Below are positions 42,229 to 48,520 of a stretch of 64,000 nt of DNA, piece after piece (positions within the stretch are counted from its first letter, which is position 1; each line of letters opens with the position of its first letter). Location: the IMG/VR virus record IMGVR_UViG_3300030012_002528, positions 1 through 64,000 of that record. One strand, given 5' to 3'. Under the pieces are notes generated by a model. It ran no database searches. It saw only the letters and a list, made by a program, of their open reading frames with translations, and was not told the DNA's origin. The translations under genes were made by a program, and so were the position numbers. Origin of the DNA: a virus.

Positions 42229-42245
42229 AACCTTAAATGTAAACA

Positions 42246-42497
42246 ATGAAACATTTAGCATTAAGTGAGATGAATGGAAATACTTTCTATTCAAATTCGT
42301 TAGGAATGACTCTTAGCGTAAAAGACAACAAAGTCTTTGATTACAAAGGTATTGAGATGCCTATTGATGACTTGCAAGTAGACACCTTGTACGTTGAATT
42401 TCTTGACCAACCAAAGTTTCAAGAACAAAGGTACAAAGAGTATCTTGCAAAGGTAAAAGAAATGGGCAACTATTCGCCTCTATTGTTTAACTCTTAA
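42246..42497 (+). CDS. Small protein, 83 aa
   Basis: The protein (MKHLALSEMNGNTFYSNSLG; MPIDDLQVDTLYVEFLDQPK) appears to be a mostly beta domain with a helical end. It has its own activator-type promoter and leader. No family recognised. Confidence 0.7.
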   Translation: MKHLALSEMNGNTFYSNSLGMTLSVKDNKVFDYKGIEMPIDDLQVDTLYVEFLDQPKFQEQRYKEYLAKVKEMGNYSPLLFNS

Positions 42498-42508
42498 ATT
42501 GTTTTCAA

Positions 42509-42772
42509 ATGGAAAATGCTTTAAACCCAAATGTCACTGGCATTTACATCTTGGAAGGTAGACCTACCCTTCCCTACCGTTACTATCTCAAGAAGATAGA
42601 TTCTACTCATTTTCAAATGGCATACGTTGCTGATGGCGAGGATGCTTCGATTGTGAATGATGCTTTTTGTTACCATATTGGCGAGCATCGTCAGAGACCT
42701 TACTATGCTGACGTTAGGTCTTGGCTAAAAGGAGGCGAAGCCCCAACTGACAAGACCTACACTTGGGAATAG
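42509..42772 (+). CDS. Small protein, 87 aa
   Basis: A protein rich in Tyr, Pro and Asp (GIYILEGRPTLPYRYYLKKI), 11 bases after the gene before and so probably cotranscribed. It ends just before a hairpin with no T-run. No family recognised. Confidence 0.7.
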   Translation: MENALNPNVTGIYILEGRPTLPYRYYLKKIDSTHFQMAYVADGEDASIVNDAFCYHIGEHRQRPYYADVRSWLKGGEAPTDKTYTWE

Positions 42773-42780
42773 GCTCACGT

Positions 42781-42822
42781 GCCCACCGAGAGGTGGGTAT
42801 CGTGATAAAGAGTGTGCGAGAA
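42781..42822 (+). repeat. GTGATAAAGA 3'-end repeat, copy 5, with hairpin
   Basis: A hairpin CCCACC, GAGA loop, GGTGGG (42782-42797) is followed by ATCGTGATAAAGAGTGTGCG. The opposite strand from the next promoter also contains GTGATAAAG at 42891-42899 in reverse, which could pair with this copy. Confidence 0.6.
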
Positions 42823-42903
42823 AAGACCGAAAAAAAAAGCAATGGGAGGGCGAGAAAAGAAAAAAATCAAAAATGTCTTTATCACAAATTCAAGACTCCT
42901 CCA

Positions 42904-42935
42904 CTAAGATACAAAATACTTTTCAATAATCCAAA
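42904..42935 (-). promoter_or_regulatory. Convergent minus-strand promoter 3
   Basis: On the minus strand TTTG, exactly 20 bases, TATCTTAG. Confidence 0.6.
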
Positions 42936-42962
42936 CACTTTAACATTTTTTTTAATTTAATT

Positions 42963-43039
42963 TTAACACTCGTTAACTTGTTTTTAACACCCTTTAACAT
43001 TTTGGCTATTGCATATGTCCTTACAATGTACTACTTTTG
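42963..43039 (+). promoter_or_regulatory. Promoter with four TTAAC half-sites
   Basis: TTAAC-type half-sites start at 42963, 42973, 42984 and 42994 (steps of 10, 11 and 10 bases). TTG at 43009-43011, 20 bases, and TACTTTTG (43032-43039) follow. One half-site ends 42 bases before the -7 box. Confidence 0.6.
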
Positions 43040-43062
43040 TCTTAAACAAATTATTTAAATTT

Positions 43063-43224
43063 ATGAAAGCAGTAATCCGTAATATCAAGACAGGTAAGTA
43101 TCGCGTAGCCCCTGTGTACGCACGTTATAAAAAAGACCGCGTTGAGGTCATACGCGCGTTGGAGCAGTCGCTACCCGCCCACGAGCGGGTGGTGGAGGTG
43201 CATCTGAACGAAAGGGGCAAGTAG
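43063..43224 (+). CDS. Small basic protein, 53 aa
   Basis: A basic protein (MKAVIRNIKTGKYRVAPVYA) starting at ATG 43063. An in-frame extension to 43009 is excluded because it lies in the promoter. The pattern of the second half (EVIRALEQSLPAHERVVEVH) is a helix and strand. Its GC content is higher than that of its neighbours, with several GCG and CGC codons, which may indicate recent transfer. Confidence 0.7.
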   Translation: MKAVIRNIKTGKYRVAPVYARYKKDRVEVIRALEQSLPAHERVVEVHLNERGK

Positions 43225-43230
43225 CCCCAA

Positions 43231-43274
43231 GCCCACCGAAAGGTGGGCATCGTGATAAAGAATGTGCGTGAGCA
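43231..43274 (+). repeat. GTGATAAAGA 3'-end repeat, copy 6, with hairpin
   Basis: A hairpin GCCCACC, GAAA, GGTGGGC (43231-43248) leads into ATCGTGATAAAGAATGTGCG and TGAGC plus a run of 15 A. Confidence 0.6.
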
Positions 43275-43298
43275 AAAAAAAAAAAAAATTATCCCATA

Positions 43299-43330
43299 CT
43301 AAGTTACGATTTTTTTTTGATATATCCAAA
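43299..43330 (-). promoter_or_regulatory. Convergent minus-strand promoter 4
   Basis: On the minus strand TTTG, exactly 20 bases, TAACTTAG. Confidence 0.6.
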
Positions 43331-43335
43331 TAAAG

Positions 43336-43356
43336 TTATCAACACGATGTGGGTAA
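43336..43356 (+). promoter_or_regulatory. Inverted DnaA-box pair, copy 2
   Basis: TTATCAACA, three bases, TGTGGGTAA. The arrangement and spacing equal those at 39798. An AT-only stretch lies 110 bases to the right. Confidence 0.5.
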
Positions 43357-43635
43357 GTTGTAGGTGTTAAATTATGTTATATATTAGGTTATATCAGATA
43401 AATTAACTATATGGGGGTGTCGGCATTTCGGCAAAGTTATTTTACCTACAATAGTTAACATACTTTAACTATATATATTATTATATATAACATATATATA
43501 CTATAGAGCCATATAACGGCATATTCCTTTTCCTTTTAGATAAATTAACGTGTTGCGTTAACACTTTTTAACGCAGAATACTTGCGTATGTGCAAGTTGT
43601 GACAGGTAGAGTCTTCTCACACTCGGTTTTTTGGG
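43355..43635. other. Non-coding stretch with AT-rich block, origin candidate
   Basis: No gene is visible in this stretch. It contains an almost pure A/T block (43466-43505) with repeated TATATA, a TTAACA-N4-TTAACT repeat (43455-43470) at its left edge, a TTAACA-N4-TTAACG repeat (43558-43573) and several short inverted repeats. Together with the DnaA-box pair at 43336 it has the parts of a replication origin. This is inference. Confidence 0.4.
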
Positions 43636-43667
43636 TTTGGAAAATAGTGGTAAAATGTGTAACTTAG
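43636..43667 (+). promoter_or_regulatory. Promoter upstream of the second 87-base element
   Basis: TTTG (43636-43639), 20 bases, TAACTTAG (43660-43667). No gene follows for 400 bases, so the product is likely non-coding. Confidence 0.6.
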
Positions 43668-43726
43668 TGGGTTATTATAAGCATACTTTTGCAATTAACG
43701 ATTTTTAACACAATATATTTGGATAA

Positions 43727-43813
43727 TTTAAAATCCCTTGAGAGGCTCATATTTGCGTTTTAAGGGCATTTGAGGTTCTTTTGGAACAACCACACACGAA
43801 GGTCTGAGTTTTG
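43727..43813 (+). ncRNA. Conserved 87-base non-coding element, copy B
   Basis: It aligns without gaps to 38794-38880 (about 77 percent identity). TTAAAA/TTTTAA and CCCTT/AAGGG can pair. At the right end GTCTG pairs with CAGAC just beyond the element, a different sequence but the same position as the stem of copy A. It lies about 55 bases after the predicted start from the promoter at 43636. Confidence 0.5.
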
Positions 43814-43886
43814 AGCATACAGACGATTTGACCTATGATTAGGACATATGGTGTTGGTAAGTTGTTAGTAACTATATATATGTATA

Positions 43887-43917
43887 TTTGGATATGTCAT
43901 ATATTCTTATATACGTG
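43887..43917 (+). promoter_or_regulatory. TATACGTG-type promoter
   Basis: TTTG (43887-43890), 19 bases, TATACGTG (43910-43917), continuing TGCGTG. It is the counterpart of the promoters at 38716 and 38918. Confidence 0.4.
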
Positions 43918-43961
43918 TGCGTGTATTCCTATTGTAGGTAAATTTCTTAGCCGAAATTTTT

Positions 43962-44027
43962 TTAACATCTGTTAACACGTAGATTGATAATTTAATTAGA
44001 ATAATTCAAAATGAATCACTATATTTA
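43962..44027 (+). promoter_or_regulatory. Promoter with TTAACA repeat at the 42-base position
   Basis: TTAACA-N4-TTAACA (43962-43977), exactly 42 bases, then TATATTTA (44020-44027). TTAG lies at 43996-43999, 20 bases before the -7 box. The leader contains GGAGGGG at 44038. Confidence 0.75.
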
Positions 44028-44068
44028 CATCAGCGATGGAGGGGATGCCTAATACTAAATAATACATT

Positions 44069-44974
44069 ATGAATTTAGAAAACTTATTGAACAACATTGA
44101 AAACGCTAACGCAAAGGCTACTGAAAACCTTAATGGTATTCGTGAGAAGTTATTCGAAGTCCAAGACATCACGATTGATGCTCCTTTCGAAAACTATGAG
44201 AATCCAAAAACGCAAGTCATCTACACAAGCGATGGGCGTTACTTAGGAACGTGTGGAGATAAGTACAAGTCTATACAGCCAAGTACGTTTCTTGACCAAG
44301 TGGTGCAGTCTGTAGAGGGTTGTGGTTCTGAGAAATTTGATTTATCCAAATTAACTTACAGGGAAGTAAAAAACGGATGCGAAATTATCTTCCGACTACC
44401 TTTAGGTAATTCAACTTGGATTAATCGAAATGGCAAAAGTGAGGATAGACAAAACTTCATTGACTTCCGAACAGGGTTTGGAGGTACGGCACGTACTCAA
44501 ATCAGCACATACGAATATCGTCTGATTTGCTCTAATGGAATGATGGGATGGGCTGAGCAGTCTATGCTACAAGCGAAGCATACGGAACGTATGAATGCCA
44601 AAGCATTGCTTTTCTGTGATGCGATTGTTCAACTTGCTGAGTCTATTGAGAACACTACGGAGTTGTACAAGCACTTAGACAAGATATCGGTAACTGATAA
44701 GGAAATTGATGCCTTTGCTCGAAAGTTATCTAAGATAAATTTAACTGAGGATATGGATAAGGTGTCCACACGTAAAACGAACATCTACAATTCACTACGT
44801 GAGTCCATCGCTATCGAATTTGCTCGGAGTGGTACATCAGCATATGGATTGCTACAAGGTGCCACGCACTTCACTAACCACGTTGCAAGTGGTCATGGAG
44901 AGGAATATATCCTTGCTCGGAGTGGTGCCAAGACTAACGCACTTGCTCAGTCTTTGGTAACTGCAATGGTATAA
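44069..44974 (+). CDS. DUF932-type phage/plasmid protein, 301 aa
   Basis: Features of the DUF932 family (also called phage/plasmid-like protein) can be seen: a start segment with YTSDGRYLGTCGDKYKSIQP (residues about 51-70), then GFGGTARTQISTYEYRLICS followed by NGMMGW (about 131-156), and a C-terminal helical part. The family is common in phages and plasmids and its biochemical role is not established. The gene has its own strong activator-type promoter and a terminator, which implies high separate expression. Confidence 0.85.
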   Translation: MNLENLLNNIENANAKATENLNGIREKLFEVQDITIDAPFENYENPKTQVIYTSDGRYLGTCGDKYKSIQPSTFLDQVVQSVEGCGSEKFDLSKLTYREVKNGCEIIFRLPLGNSTWINRNGKSEDRQNFIDFRTGFGGTARTQISTYEYRLICSNGMMGWAEQSMLQAKHTERMNAKALLFCDAIVQLAESIENTTELYKHLDKISVTDKEIDAFARKLSKINLTEDMDKVSTRKTNIYNSLRESIAIEFARSGTSAYGLLQGATHFTNHVASGHGEEYILARSGAKTNALAQSLVTAMV

Positions 44975-44982
44975 AGTAAAAT

Positions 44983-44998
44983 CCCCTCTTCGGAGGGG
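44983..44998 (+). terminator. Terminator-like hairpin
   Basis: CCCCTC, TTCG loop, GAGGGG, followed by a T-rich stretch that is also the left half of the next operator. Confidence 0.75.
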
Positions 44999-45043
44999 TT
45001 AACTTTCTTTAACAATTGGATTGATATATTATCCTTAACTTAG
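44999..45043 (+). promoter_or_regulatory. Promoter with TTAACA-type repeat at the 21-base position
   Basis: TTAACT-N4-TTAACA (44999-45014), exactly 21 bases, TAACTTAG (45036-45043). There is no TTG at the 20-base distance. Confidence 0.7.
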
Positions 45044-45057
45044 ATAAAAATAAAGCA

Positions 45058-45417
45058 ATGAAATTACACGAATTAAAATCAGTAGGCAGTTGGATTGACC
45101 TTGAAGGGGGTGTAGTGTTTCCCTCACTAAAGCAAGATAGGTACATAGTTAGGTGGTATAGTCACATTAAAGGCGATTACGAAGAAGTGTATTTGGGTAA
45201 GTCCATATCTGATGCAGAAGCAAAGATAGATTCCTTAAAGGGGAGTGGTTATCCATCTTATCTACAAAACATTGAATTTACAATCGCTGATGTGCGTTAT
45301 CCTACCTCTCTAAAAGATGATGAAGTTTCTGAGGAGTGGTATAGTAAATTAAGTGAAAGGGATTACGAAATAATCAGAACATTTTTACCTTACTTAAAAT
45401 TATCTAAAAAGAAATGA
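45058..45417 (+). CDS. Protein of unknown function, 119 aa
   Basis: The first half (GGVVFPSLKQDRYIVRWYSH; DYEEVYLGKSISDAEAKIDS) appears to be a beta-rich domain and the second half is charged. It is the first gene of a small operon under the activator-type promoter at 44999. No family recognised. Confidence 0.7.
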   Translation: MKLHELKSVGSWIDLEGGVVFPSLKQDRYIVRWYSHIKGDYEEVYLGKSISDAEAKIDSLKGSGYPSYLQNIEFTIADVRYPTSLKDDEVSEEWYSKLSERDYEIIRTFLPYLKLSKKK

Positions 45418-45599
45418 TGGCAAAGCAAGGTAAGTGGTACAAGCACAAGAGAAGTGGCAACGTATGGCAATTAAATTGGTTGGACGTTGAAGACAATGAA
45501 GCCGTAATGGTAAAAAGTAGTGGGAAACCTCTGACCAAAAGAATTAAGTTAAAAAACTTTGAGAGCAATTGGGAAGAGTATTCATATAATTTTAGATAA
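45414..45599 (+). CDS. Small basic protein, 61 aa
   Basis: A basic protein with several Trp (GKWYKHKRSGNVWQLNWLDV), overlapping the previous stop by four bases. The pattern looks like a small SH3-like barrel (strand-turn-strand with W). Function unknown. Confidence 0.7.
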   Translation: MMAKQGKWYKHKRSGNVWQLNWLDVEDNEAVMVKSSGKPLTKRIKLKNFESNWEEYSYNFR

Positions 45600-45608
45600 A
45601 AAGAAATA

Positions 45609-45827
45609 ATGGTAAAGTACTTAGTTATACATAATGGCTCACACCATTTCAAGTTAATAGATGCCAATAAAGATACTTACTTTGTTCCGTTTTGGGGAGA
45701 AGATGGTTACCACAAATGGTTGGGTAACTATGTACCTACAGATGAAGAGGTCAAGATGGGAATGATGGAACGTCACGACTCTTGCTTTTCCAAGTTCGTG
45801 GAGGAAGTACACAACATTAAATTTTAG
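45609..45827 (+). CDS. Small protein, 72 aa
   Basis: A protein rich in His and aromatics (VIHNGSHHFKLIDANKDTYF; FWGEDGYHKWLGNYVPT). It is the last gene of the operon before the promoter at 45842. No family recognised. Confidence 0.7.
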   Translation: MVKYLVIHNGSHHFKLIDANKDTYFVPFWGEDGYHKWLGNYVPTDEEVKMGMMERHDSCFSKFVEEVHNIKF

Positions 45828-45841
45828 ATAAAAAGAATTCG

Positions 45842-45886
45842 TTAACATTTTTTAACAAATGAATTCACATTTTATTCATATATTTG
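45842..45886 (+). promoter_or_regulatory. Promoter with TTAACA repeat at the 21-base position
   Basis: TTAACA-N4-TTAACA (45842-45857), exactly 21 bases, TATATTTG (45879-45886). No TTG is present at -33. Confidence 0.8.
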
Positions 45887-45906
45887 TGGAAACAACATTA
45901 GAAAAC

Positions 45907-46071
45907 ATGAAGGAAATATCAATGAGTACATATCAAGAGATGCGTAACGCAGAGTGGGATATGGCAGTAAAAAACAATTTGGTTGAAGATACGAATGACA
46001 ATTGGGAGAACTTTGACGAATCCTACTACGAATATCTTCTTTGGGAAAAAGGCTACACGATAGTCGATTAA
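45907..46071 (+). CDS. Small acidic protein, 54 aa
   Basis: The start was placed at ATG 45907 (MKEISMSTYQEM); an upstream in-frame ATG at 45859 is inside the promoter. ATG 45922 is an alternative. The protein is acidic and aromatic (NWENFDESYYEYLLWEKGY). Function unknown. Confidence 0.65.
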   Translation: MKEISMSTYQEMRNAEWDMAVKNNLVEDTNDNWENFDESYYEYLLWEKGYTIVD

Positions 46072-46092
46072 ATAATTTTAAATAAAAAAGAC

Positions 46093-46392
46093 GTGAAAGA
46101 AAATAAAATAACATTATTTGACCAAGAAATTTACAACACAATTCTAATACATACTGCGAGAACGTGGGAACGTATTAGAGTTAAGCAACCACATCGAGAA
46201 ATGGCTTTAGACAATATAGGCTCAACAGAATGTATTGAACAAGTAGCAATTCATATCATTTATGACGATGTTATCCAAGAGTTCTTAGAAACAAGAGATG
46301 GAGAGGTGTGGGCAAAAGTAGATGGTGGTACAAGTGATTCTTACATCGAATCAATGGCAGAAGAAACAATAACAAAACATTATCTTAAATAA
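46093..46392 (+). CDS. Protein of unknown function, 99 aa
   Basis: A helical protein (FDQEIYNTILIHTARTWERI; EFLETRDGEVWAKVDGGTSD) with a GTG start. It appears to share only the first few residues (MKENKI) with the SWDWLMPVVEK family downstream, possibly by reuse of the ribosome-entry region. No family recognised. Confidence 0.7.
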   Translation: MKENKITLFDQEIYNTILIHTARTWERIRVKQPHREMALDNIGSTECIEQVAIHIIYDDVIQEFLETRDGEVWAKVDGGTSDSYIESMAEETITKHYLK

Positions 46393-46398
46393 AAAGAA

Positions 46399-46542
46399 AT
46401 GAAAGAAATTAAATATCAAGGGATGGAAATTGGAATCTATTACTACATAGATGAAAAAACTAATCAAAAGGTTTACGATGTAGAGTACATCAGAGAAGAA
46501 TTCGAAAGTAAACTTGAGGAACTTTTAAATGAGGACAAATGA
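46399..46542 (+). CDS. Small protein, 47 aa
   Basis: A short acidic protein (KYQGMEIGIYYYIDEKTNQK, then a helix IREEFESKLEELLNED) lying 6 bases after its neighbour. Its stop overlaps the next start (ATGA), which supports it. Function unknown. Confidence 0.6.
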   Translation: MKEIKYQGMEIGIYYYIDEKTNQKVYDVEYIREEFESKLEELLNEDK

Positions 46543-46880
46543 AAGAGAACAAGTTAATAGCAGAGTTTGAGCAGTTACCTACAGAGGTATTCAAGCCAAA
46601 TGATATTTTGAACTATTACCACAATGGTGCTTGGTATGAGGAACACGAACTATCTTATGAAATATCTTGGGATTGGTTGATGCCTGTAGTGGAGAAGATA
46701 AACTTATTAGACGATTATAGATACACTTTCCTTATTGCTTCAATGGATACTCAAATTGTAGACAACATCACGAATGATGTGATTGTAGAGGTCAGTTGCA
46801 AACACTCTGTTGACGAGTTAATTAAAAGTGTGTACGAAGCAGTCGTAGAATTTATTAAACAATTAAATAAGGAATCATGA
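46539..46880 (+). CDS. SWDWLMPVVEK family protein, member 1, 113 aa
   Basis: The N-terminus MKENKLIAEFEQ, the central SWDWLMPVVEKI (residues about 45-56) and the C-terminal VYEAVVEFIKQLNK are shared with the proteins at 46877, 49455 and 49676. The segment between is variable. The family seems to be a small all-helical domain with an insert. Similar proteins occur in several copies in Bacteroidota phages; the function is unknown to me. Confidence 0.75.
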   Translation: MKENKLIAEFEQLPTEVFKPNDILNYYHNGAWYEEHELSYEISWDWLMPVVEKINLLDDYRYTFLIASMDTQIVDNITNDVIVEVSCKHSVDELIKSVYEAVVEFIKQLNKES

Positions 46881-47272
46881 AAGAGAATAAGTTAATAGCA
46901 GAATTTATGGGTGCGAAACCCATTGTACTTGGTAACTCAACCGAATATGAAATGTATGGGATTGTCGAATGCATCAATGATGGTGTAGATGAAAAGCATT
47001 TTTTTATTGATGATGAAATGGAATACCACACATCTTGGGATTGGTTGATGCCCGTAGTGGAGAGGATTAGGGGACTTGAAGAAGGTATGTTAGTAGAGAG
47101 GATAGACATTATGCCAAACGATGGAGTAGCAATTCATTATTCGCACCCACCTAAGATGATTGTAGTAGACACATCAAAACGTGTAAATACTTTAAATGCT
47201 ACCTACGATGCAGTCGTGAAGTTTATTGAAGAATATAATAAAGTAAAAAGAAATGAGTTACAAGGTCTTTGA
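46877..47272 (+). CDS. SWDWLMPVVEK family protein, member 2, 131 aa
   Basis: It overlaps member 1 by four bases. It carries TSWDWLMPVVERI near residue 54 and TYDAVVKFIEEYNKVK at its end. The inserted middle (YEMYGIVECINDGVDEKHFF) differs from the other members. Function unknown. Confidence 0.75.
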   Translation: MKENKLIAEFMGAKPIVLGNSTEYEMYGIVECINDGVDEKHFFIDDEMEYHTSWDWLMPVVERIRGLEEGMLVERIDIMPNDGVAIHYSHPPKMIVVDTSKRVNTLNATYDAVVKFIEEYNKVKRNELQGL

Positions 47273-47339
47273 ATTGCTAATGATATTAGGTATAATTACT
47301 TTGAGTGGAATGTTTTTACTTAGTTTTATTTTGCTTTAA
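47253..47339 (+). CDS. Very small membrane peptide, 28 aa
   Basis: A 28-codon frame encodes a single hydrophobic helix (ELLMILGIITLSGMFLLSFI). It starts within the end of the previous gene and ends at the next operator. Support is limited to its composition and position. Confidence 0.4.
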   Translation: MSYKVFELLMILGIITLSGMFLLSFILL

Positions 47340-47380
47340 CATTTCTTAACAAACGCCCATCGGAATAATTTGTATATTTA
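47336..47380 (+). promoter_or_regulatory. Promoter with TTAACA repeat at the 21-base position
   Basis: TTAACA-N4-TTAACA (47336-47351), exactly 21 bases, TATATTTA (47373-47380). Confidence 0.75.
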
Positions 47381-47404
47381 CATCAGAAAAAAACAACAGA
47401 AAAT

Positions 47405-48412
47405 ATGGAAAACTTAAAACTGATAAAAGAAGGATTAGGGGAATTGAATATGAACCTACTTACATCGTCTGAGATAGACGATATGAATGACCGACTAAGA
47501 CAAGGTCACACAATATGGATGGCGAATGAAAGGATTCGTGAGAAGATATGGAACGAACGTCTATCCCTTAACAATTGGGCAAAGGATACATTCAAAGAAA
47601 TTTTCCAAGACTTAATGTTTGGAATCTTGGAATGCTATGCTGATGCATCTTCAGATGATAGGGGATTAGTGATTGATGGCGATGACTCTGACAAGAGTTT
47701 CTTGATAGAAACTGAGTACAGATACGACCATATGTTTGTAAAATTTAGATGTGGGGAAGCCAAGAATCTACATTGGCATTCCGATGTGACTATTGTACTA
47801 CGTACTCCTCACAAAGGAACTAGTCTTCATGATGCTGAACCTTTGTTCGAAGTAAAAATGGATTTACCTAAATTAAGTTCGAGCAAAGACGATAGAAAGT
47901 TTTTTGACTACGATGATAACATAGAGTTCTTAGAATCGAGAGTAAAAGTATTCGAGTTTATTCGCAGTAAGAAAAGCGAAATAGATAGTTTTTTATTTGA
48001 TTTAAAAATTCGGTACAATCATTTTATTGCGTGTGAAGAAACGCAGTCTAAGTACAAAGTAGAGATTCCAAGAGAGTTTAGTGGTAGTGCTGAGTCAATG
48101 GTAAGAAATGCATTGATGGAAAAGTTTAAGGAAGGTCACGAGATACTTGTACCTACTCAGTTAGGTACTGATAAGTATTTTGGATTGGAAGCAAGGGATT
48201 GGCGTATAAGTGGAGGTCACTCTTTTAAATTACTTAAAACGAATAAGCGAGATGGCGACATCAAAAGTTATCGCATAGAGATAACTGATGGCACATTAAA
48301 GGGTAGAGATATGTTAATCGAATCATATGCTATATACCATCTATTTGATAAGATAGCGAATGAAGATGTAGTGACCACCGAAGCAGAGACTATCGAAGAG
48401 AATTTCAGTTAA
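47405..48412 (+). CDS. Protein of unknown function, 335 aa
   Basis: One of the largest proteins of the middle region. It has a helical first third (EGLGELNMNLLTSSEIDDMN; ERIREKIWNERLSLNNWAKD), a beta-rich middle (YRYDHMFVKFRCGEAKNLHW) and a helical-mixed end. No catalytic motif is seen. It has its own activator-type promoter and terminator, so it is expressed as a single gene. Confidence 0.75.
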   Translation: MENLKLIKEGLGELNMNLLTSSEIDDMNDRLRQGHTIWMANERIREKIWNERLSLNNWAKDTFKEIFQDLMFGILECYADASSDDRGLVIDGDDSDKSFLIETEYRYDHMFVKFRCGEAKNLHWHSDVTIVLRTPHKGTSLHDAEPLFEVKMDLPKLSSSKDDRKFFDYDDNIEFLESRVKVFEFIRSKKSEIDSFLFDLKIRYNHFIACEETQSKYKVEIPREFSGSAESMVRNALMEKFKEGHEILVPTQLGTDKYFGLEARDWRISGGHSFKLLKTNKRDGDIKSYRIEITDGTLKGRDMLIESYAIYHLFDKIANEDVVTTEAETIEENFS

Positions 48413-48431
48413 TTTGTTTTTTCGTGTTTTG

Positions 48432-48457
48432 CCCCACCTGTAGTGGGTGGGGTTTTT
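48432..48457 (+). terminator. Terminator
   Basis: CCCCACC and GGTGGGG form the stem (48432-48452), followed by five T that merge with the next operator. Confidence 0.85.
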
Positions 48458-48500
48458 AACATCTCTTAACATAATAATTAACATTTTATTAATATATTTG
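48456..48500 (+). promoter_or_regulatory. Promoter with TTAACA repeat at the 21-base position
   Basis: TTAACA-N4-TTAACA (48456-48471), exactly 21 bases, TATATTTG (48493-48500). Confidence 0.8.
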
Positions 48501-48520
48501 TGAAAACAAAATTAGAAAAT

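Noticed and set aside
38660-43274. CRISPR array or att sites formed by the repeated elements
   Set aside because: The repeats are unevenly spaced by about 0.5 to 1.7 kb, separated by genes, and no integrase or cas gene is present.
41467-43330. Minus-strand promoters as start of small minus-strand protein genes
   Set aside because: No minus-strand frame with a start codon and protein-like composition follows them; the downstream strand is antisense to plus-strand genes.
45859-45906. Upstream ATG for the small gene at 45907
   Set aside because: It lies before the -7 box of the activator-type promoter and would not be on the transcript.
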